Assembly (NCBI RefSeq): GCF_020400605.1
Contig: NZ_JAINRD010000018.1
Span: forward strand, 62,001 to 126,000
From: Streptomyces aculeolatus
GTDB lineage: Bacteria; Actinomycetota; Actinomycetes; Streptomycetales; Streptomycetaceae
DNA length: 64,000 nucleotides
Reading direction: 5' to 3'
Shown here: piece by piece, positions 60,413 through 64,000 of the stretch
How positions within the stretch are numbered: position 1 is the stretch's first letter
Layout: every line of letters begins with the position of its first letter
Notes under the pieces: generated by a model
What the model saw: only the letters and a program-made list of their open reading frames with translations
What the model was told of the DNA's origin: nothing
Database searches by the model: none
Program-made: the position numbers and the translations under genes

Positions 60413-62047
60413 TCACACCGCGAGGGCTCCGGTCTCCTTGAGCGCCCCGTCGGACAGCCGCAGCCAGCGGTTCACCCCGATCTCGGCGAGGAACCGCTCG
60501 TCGTGGCTGATCACCATGAACGCGCCCTGGTAGGAGTTGAGCGCGCTCTCCAGCTGGCCGGCGCTGACCAGGTCGAGGTTGTTGGTCGGCTCGTCCAAGA
60601 GCAGCAGATGGGGCGCCGGTTCCGCGCACAGCACGCAGGCCAGCGTGGCGCGCAGCCGCTCGCCGCCGGAGAGCACCCCGACCGGCAGGTGTGCGCGGGC
60701 GCCGCGGAACAGGAAGCGGGCGAGCAGGTTCATCCGCTCCGACTCGGCCCGTTCCGGGGCGAAGTCGGTGAAGTTCTCCGCGACGGTGCGGTCCAGGTCC
60801 AGCAGGTCCAGGCGCTGCGAGAGGTAGGCGATACGGCCGTCGTTGCGCTTGATCTCCCCGGCGTCCGGGGAGAGATCGCCGGTGACCAGCCGCATCAGGG
60901 TGGTCTTGCCGGCGCCGTTGGGACCGGTCAGCGCGATGCGTTCGGGACCGCGGATGCTCAGGTCGACACCGCCCGCGGCGAACACGTCCCGGTCGCCGAG
61001 CCGGACCTGCATCCCCTCGCCGAGGAAGAGGTTGCGCCCGGCGGGCACCCGGGTGTCGGGCAGTTCCAGGGTGAGGCGCTGCTCGTCGCGCAGTGCCCGG
61101 CCGGCCTCGTCGAGGCGGGCCTTGGCCTCGCTGACCCGGGAGGCGTGCATCGTGCCGGACTTGCCCGCCGCCTCCTGCGCGCCGCGCTTCATGTTGCCGG
61201 CGAAGATCTTCGGCAGACCGGCGTTCTTGAGGTTCTTGGCGGCGTTGCTCGCCCGGCGCTCGGCGCGTTCGCGGGCCTGCTGCATCTCCCGCTTCTCCCG
61301 CTTCAGCTCCTGTTCGGCGTTGCGGACGTTCTTCTCGGCGACCTCCTGCTCGGCGCGCACGGACTCCTCGTACTCCGTGAAGTCGCCGCCGTACTGGCGC
61401 AGTTCGTCGCTGCCGAGTTCGGCGATTCGCTCCATGCGGTCCAGCAGCGCGCGGTCGTGGCTGACCAGCAGCAGACAGCCGTGGAAGTCTGTGAGCACGT
61501 CGTAGAGCTTGTGCCGGGCCTCGGTGTCGAGGTTGTTGGTGGGTTCGTCGAGCAGCAGGACGTCGGGGCGCTTGAGCAGTTGGGCGGCGAGGCCGAGGGC
61601 GACGACCTGGCCGCCGCTGAGCGTGCTGAGCACGCGGTCCAGGGTGAGGTCGGCAAGGCCCAGGCGGTCGAGCTGGGCACGAGTGCGTTCCTCGATGTCC
61701 CAGTCGTCACCGATGGTGGTGAAGTGCTCCTCGCTCACGTCCCCGGACTCGACGGCGTCCAGGGCGCGGATCACGTCGGCGATGCCGAGCACCTCTCCGA
61801 CCGTCAGGTCGCCGGTGAGGGGGAGGCTCTGCGGGAGGTAGCCCAGCGTGCCGCTCACCGAGACCGAACCGGTGGCAGGCCGCAGTTCGCCCGCGATCAG
61901 CTTGAGCAGGGTGCTCTTGCCGCAGCCGTTGGGGGCGACCAGGCCGGTACGGCCCGGGTTCACGGTGAAGGACAGGCCGTGGAAGACCGGAGTGTCGTCC
62001 GGCCAGGCGAAGGAGAGATTTGAGCAGACGATGGCGGCGTCGGACAT
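60413..62047 (-). CDS. ABC-F ATPase (first gene of pair)
   Basis: This encodes 544 aa. Domain 1: LVAPNGCGKSTLLKLI, LSGGQVVALGLAAQLL, VLLLDEPTNNLDT. A long, highly charged linker (KNVRNAEQELKREKREMQQARERAERRASNAAKN, about 240-300) reaches towards the ribosome in this class. Domain 2: LTGPNGAGKTTLMRLV, LSGGERLRATLACVL, LLLLDEPTNNLDL. It has all ATP-binding and hydrolysis residues. It is likely a translation factor or antibiotic-protection protein, with a candidate leader peptide and hairpins upstream that would fit drug-induced expression. Confidence 0.92.
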   Translation of the reverse strand: MSDAAIVCSNLSFAWPDDTPVFHGLSFTVNPGRTGLVAPNGCGKSTLLKLIAGELRPATGSVSVSGTLGYLPQSLPLTGDLTVGEVLGIADVIRALDAVESGDVSEEHFTTIGDDWDIEERTRAQLDRLGLADLTLDRVLSTLSGGQVVALGLAAQLLKRPDVLLLDEPTNNLDTEARHKLYDVLTDFHGCLLLVSHDRALLDRMERIAELGSDELRQYGGDFTEYEESVRAEQEVAEKNVRNAEQELKREKREMQQARERAERRASNAAKNLKNAGLPKIFAGNMKRGAQEAAGKSGTMHASRVSEAKARLDEAGRALRDEQRLTLELPDTRVPAGRNLFLGEGMQVRLGDRDVFAAGGVDLSIRGPERIALTGPNGAGKTTLMRLVTGDLSPDAGEIKRNDGRIAYLSQRLDLLDLDRTVAENFTDFAPERAESERMNLLARFLFRGARAHLPVGVLSGGERLRATLACVLCAEPAPHLLLLDEPTNNLDLVSAGQLESALNSYQGAFMVISHDERFLAEIGVNRWLRLSDGALKETGALAV

Positions 62048-62070
62048 GGAGACGACCTCAAAGGTACAGA

Positions 62071-62164
62071 GGGCGGAGCGGAGAGTCCCGCCCTGAGACA
62101 GACAGGGAAGCGGGCGCGACGAAACGGACCACCTCGGCAGCGCTCCTGAGCGCCGGCCGGTGGC
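62071..62164 (-). promoter_or_regulatory. Hairpins in the ABC-F leader
   Basis: Two structures lie between the leader ORF and the ABC-F start. GGGCGG...CCGCCC occupies 62071-62093. A longer nested stem (GGACCACC at 62127-62134 with GGTGGCC at its other end, enclosing GCGCTC-CT-GAGCGC) occupies about 62127-62164. This arrangement resembles attenuators of ABC-F and erm genes, but alternative pairing has not been computed. Confidence 0.35.
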
Positions 62165-62179
62165 CGTCAGATCCGGGTC

Positions 62180-62209
62180 TCACCCCGAGATGTCGTCTTC
62201 ACCCACCAC
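62180..62209 (-). CDS. Candidate leader peptide (9 aa) for ABC-F attenuation
   Basis: GAGGAG (62218-62223) sits eight bases before GTG 62209, opening a nine-codon ORF that encodes GTG-V-G-E-D-D-I-S-G and a TGA. It is about 130 bp upstream of the ABC-F start, before the hairpins. Such mini-ORFs are where a drug-stalled ribosome would sense antibiotic. The remainder of 62224-62618 shows no gene. Confidence 0.35.
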   Translation of the reverse strand: MVGEDDISG

Positions 62210-62618
62210 GTCTGCGACTCCTCAATACACAGTCCACGTCCCTCACAGGCTAACAGCCGACGTACCCGTCACCGGGGCGGCCGTCCTTCGCGGCGGGGCC
62301 GGCCACTCGTATGTTCTGGGGCATAGCGGTGATGCCGTACGAGCCCCGCCGACTATGGAGCCAGGCCGGTGGGCAGCCGCAGCCACGGAGCCGGGTCCTC
62401 GCAAGATCGGTCCCGATCCCGTCCGTGCCAACCGGCGTCGCTGTCGCCCTCTCGCCACGGACCTCCGCCGGCCCTGGGAGAAGCCCACCGCCCCCGGCCG
62501 GCTCACCCCCGCCCGGGTCCCGCCGGGGGTTCAGGAACATCCGCGCTCACCTCGCCTGCCCGGCCCGTGTCCCCAACCCCGCGGCGCCGGCCCCGGACGA
62601 CCACTCGGCGCCAGGAAC

Positions 62619-63099
62619 TGAAGCTTCCCCTTGATCATGGACACCTGGAGACTGGGACGTGTGAGCCCAGAGGAAGCAGTGCCAGGTGGGAAGCAAGTAC
62701 ACGAAGCGGTACTCGGAGGAGTTCAAGCGGGACGCCATCGCGCTTGTGGCCTCCCCGGGCCGGACGGTGACTGAGGTCGCCCCGGAACTCCACATCACCT
62801 CGGAGAGCCTGCGGGGCTGGGTGAAGAAGGCCAGCGGTGTCGGGCAAGCCGCTGCGGGCGCGCCGGTGGCCGCCGGTAGCGGACCGGACGCGGTCGAGCG
62901 GGAGGAACTCAAGCGGCTGCGCAAGCTCGCCACCGACCAGGCCAGGACGATCGAGATCCTGAAAAAAGGGAACCGGCCGGGCCGAGCGGGTCGGCGAGTC
63001 GAGGCGGCTGTCCGAGCGTCTGGGTTTCGAGCCGGTCGGCGGGTCCCCGACGCCGTCGACGGCGTGGCCGGGTGCGTTTGCTGGCGCCGACTCATCTGA
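62619..63099 (+). mobile_element. IS3-family insertion sequence, left end and orfA (truncated)
   Basis: TGAAGCTTCCCCTTGATC at 62619 resembles an IS3 terminal repeat. OrfA starts at GTG 62686: YTKRYSEEFKRDAIALVAS, then PELHITSESLRGWVKKA (HTH), and LKRLRKLATDQARTIEILKKG with a leucine-zipper-like end. A run of six A followed by GGG (62962-62970) is at the place where IS3 elements shift frame into orfB. Beyond it there is no OrfB core, only about 40 unrelated codons to 63099. It is a dead copy. Confidence 0.75.
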
Positions 63100-64000
63100 C
63101 TACCTGACGCTGGAGCCCCTGTAGATCGTCACCCCCGGCGCAGCCCCCTGCACATCGGCCGACGCGCAGCGCGGTGACCACTGGCCAGGGGGTGTCGCGG
63201 TCGGGGCGGGACGCGGAGACGGCGATGCCGCCGGTGGCCACCGGGCCGGGGACCGTGGTGGTCAGGGTGACCGCGCCGTCGACCCGCAGGGCCGCCCGCC
63301 TGCCGCTGACCGTCAGTTCGATCCGGTGCACCTCCGCGCCGGGGAGCTCGCGCTCGGCCACCACCTGCCCGTCCCCGGCCAGCCGGGCCCGGCCGTAGGA
63401 GATCCGCACCTGCATCGGCGTCCCGCCGACCCGGGCGGTGAGGCCGAACGTCGCGCCCTCCGGCGCCAGGCCGGTGACGTCCGCCCGCACCGTGTAGTGG
63501 TCCCAGTCCGCGGTGGCGTGCGGGGTGTACTCCGCGTACTGGTAGTCGCCCTCGCGCGGTCGGCGCGCGCCGTTGAACGGGAAGTCACCGGGGTCCAGGG
63601 GGCGGCGGTCTACTGAGCGCCAGTCGTGGCGTGCGGCCAGCGGCTCGGCCTCGGGCGGCCGCGGTGTGCGCCGCGCGACCTCGCGGACCAGTGCGCCGGC
63701 CGTGGTGCCGGACAGCACCTCCAGGCGTTCGAACCGGCCCGCGGCGGCGGCCCGCCGGCTGGGCGGGAGCGGGGTGGCGCTGCGGTTGGTGAGGGCGGCG
63801 GTGAACAGCCGGCCGACGACCTCGTCGGCGAAGCCACGGGTCTCGGAGAAGGGGTAGGAGAACAGCACGGGGCGCGGCAGGCCGTGCTCGGCGAACGCGG
63901 CCAATGAACGTTCCAGGTCCCGCCGGGCCGCGCTCGGGGAGGTCGCCGCGGCACCGCGCCGGTGGTGCAGGTCGTGGCTGTGGCTCTGCAGGTCCCAGCG
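63092..64000 (-). CDS. Polysaccharide-deacetylase-like protein, C-terminal part (5' end outside window)
   Basis: The frame is open to the window edge. The first residues seen are RWDLQSHSHDLHHRRG, the metal-binding H-S-H-D pattern of carbohydrate esterase 4 (NodB) domains, followed by RDLERSLAAFAEHGLPRPVLFSYPFSETRGFADEVV. The roughly 180-residue C-terminal part (YTVRADVTGLAPEGATFGLTARVGG; VHRIELTVSGRRAALRVDG) looks like a carbohydrate-binding beta-sandwich. The last residues overlap the end of the IS3 remnant frame, so the natural C-terminus may have been altered. Confidence 0.65.
   Translation of the reverse strand, partial: RWDLQSHSHDLHHRRGAAATSPSAARRDLERSLAAFAEHGLPRPVLFSYPFSETRGFADEVVGRLFTAALTNRSATPLPPSRRAAAAGRFERLEVLSGTTAGALVREVARRTPRPPEAEPLAARHDWRSVDRRPLDPGDFPFNGARRPREGDYQYAEYTPHATADWDHYTVRADVTGLAPEGATFGLTARVGGTPMQVRISYGRARLAGDGQVVAERELPGAEVHRIELTVSGRRAALRVDGAVTLTTTVPGPVATGGIAVSASRPDRDTPWPVVTALRVGRCAGGCAGGDDLQGLQRQVVR

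Noticed and set aside
58661..64000. Antibiotic biosynthetic gene cluster around the ABC-F genes
   Set aside because: No biosynthetic core enzymes are in the window; only resistance-like ATPases, an SDR and IS debris are seen.

Overview
The window is very GC-rich actinobacterial DNA, most likely a Streptomyces or close relative. The reasons are the strong GC bias at third codon positions with long shadow ORFs on the opposite strand, GTG/TTG starts, an F420-type LLM oxidoreductase, a mycobacterial-style LigB ligase, AfsR-like and SpoIIE-type regulators, and a GlnR-type box upstream of urease. No species is claimed.

Region 1 (1-33,300) looks like ordinary chromosome. It holds a PhoD phosphatase end, a GNAT, an alpha/beta hydrolase, a YjbR protein, a split transketolase and a methyltransferase. 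Next comes a carbohydrate block on the minus strand, lacI > lipoprotein SBP > two permeases > formylglycine-type sulfatase, which reads as uptake and desulfation of a sulfated saccharide. Then follow a LysM/M23 peptidase, dps with a Fur/PerR-like palindrome, two paralogous secreted alginate-lyase-family proteins flanking a gamma-glutamyltransferase and a PLP-enzyme/YheO-regulator operon, a tandem Nudix protein, a crotonase, a Ser/Thr kinase coupled to an acyltransferase-like gene, a membrane M48-like peptidase, a secreted EEP phosphodiesterase, ligB, a hemerythrin/LLM pair opposite a marR gene with two matched operators, a beta-propeller protein and a CPBP protease. Long perfect hairpins separate many of these units.

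Region 2 (33,307-53,030) starts at tRNA-Pro(GGG). A 67-bp perfect direct repeat (33,334-33,400 and 52,964-53,030), beginning exactly at the anticodon stem, brackets 19.6 kb. Each copy is followed by a decayed tyrosine-integrase gene, and 11-bp CTTGGGGAYCA arm-like repeats lie near both copies. This is the anatomy of a tRNA-integrated element with a second, related element remnant stacked behind it. Between the repeats lie a complete ureABCFGD operon with a GlnR-like box, a TetR/DUF2867 pair with two matched operators, two SpoIIE-type phosphatases, an HD protein, a frameshifted phenylalanine hydroxylase, a secreted protein, an NB-ARC/TPR regulator and small hypotheticals. No replication or transfer genes are visible. 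Whether urease arrived with the element or was trapped by it cannot be decided from this window.

Region 3 (53,030-64,000) is a decayed accessory zone: the chimeric second integrase, a frameshifted TPR-regulator remnant, one intact small membrane protein, fused IS21-like and IS3 transposase pieces, three SDR genes in different stages of decay (only one intact), two tandem ABC-F ATPases with a candidate attenuation leader, an IS3 orfA remnant, and the C-terminal part of a polysaccharide-deacetylase-like protein running off the end.
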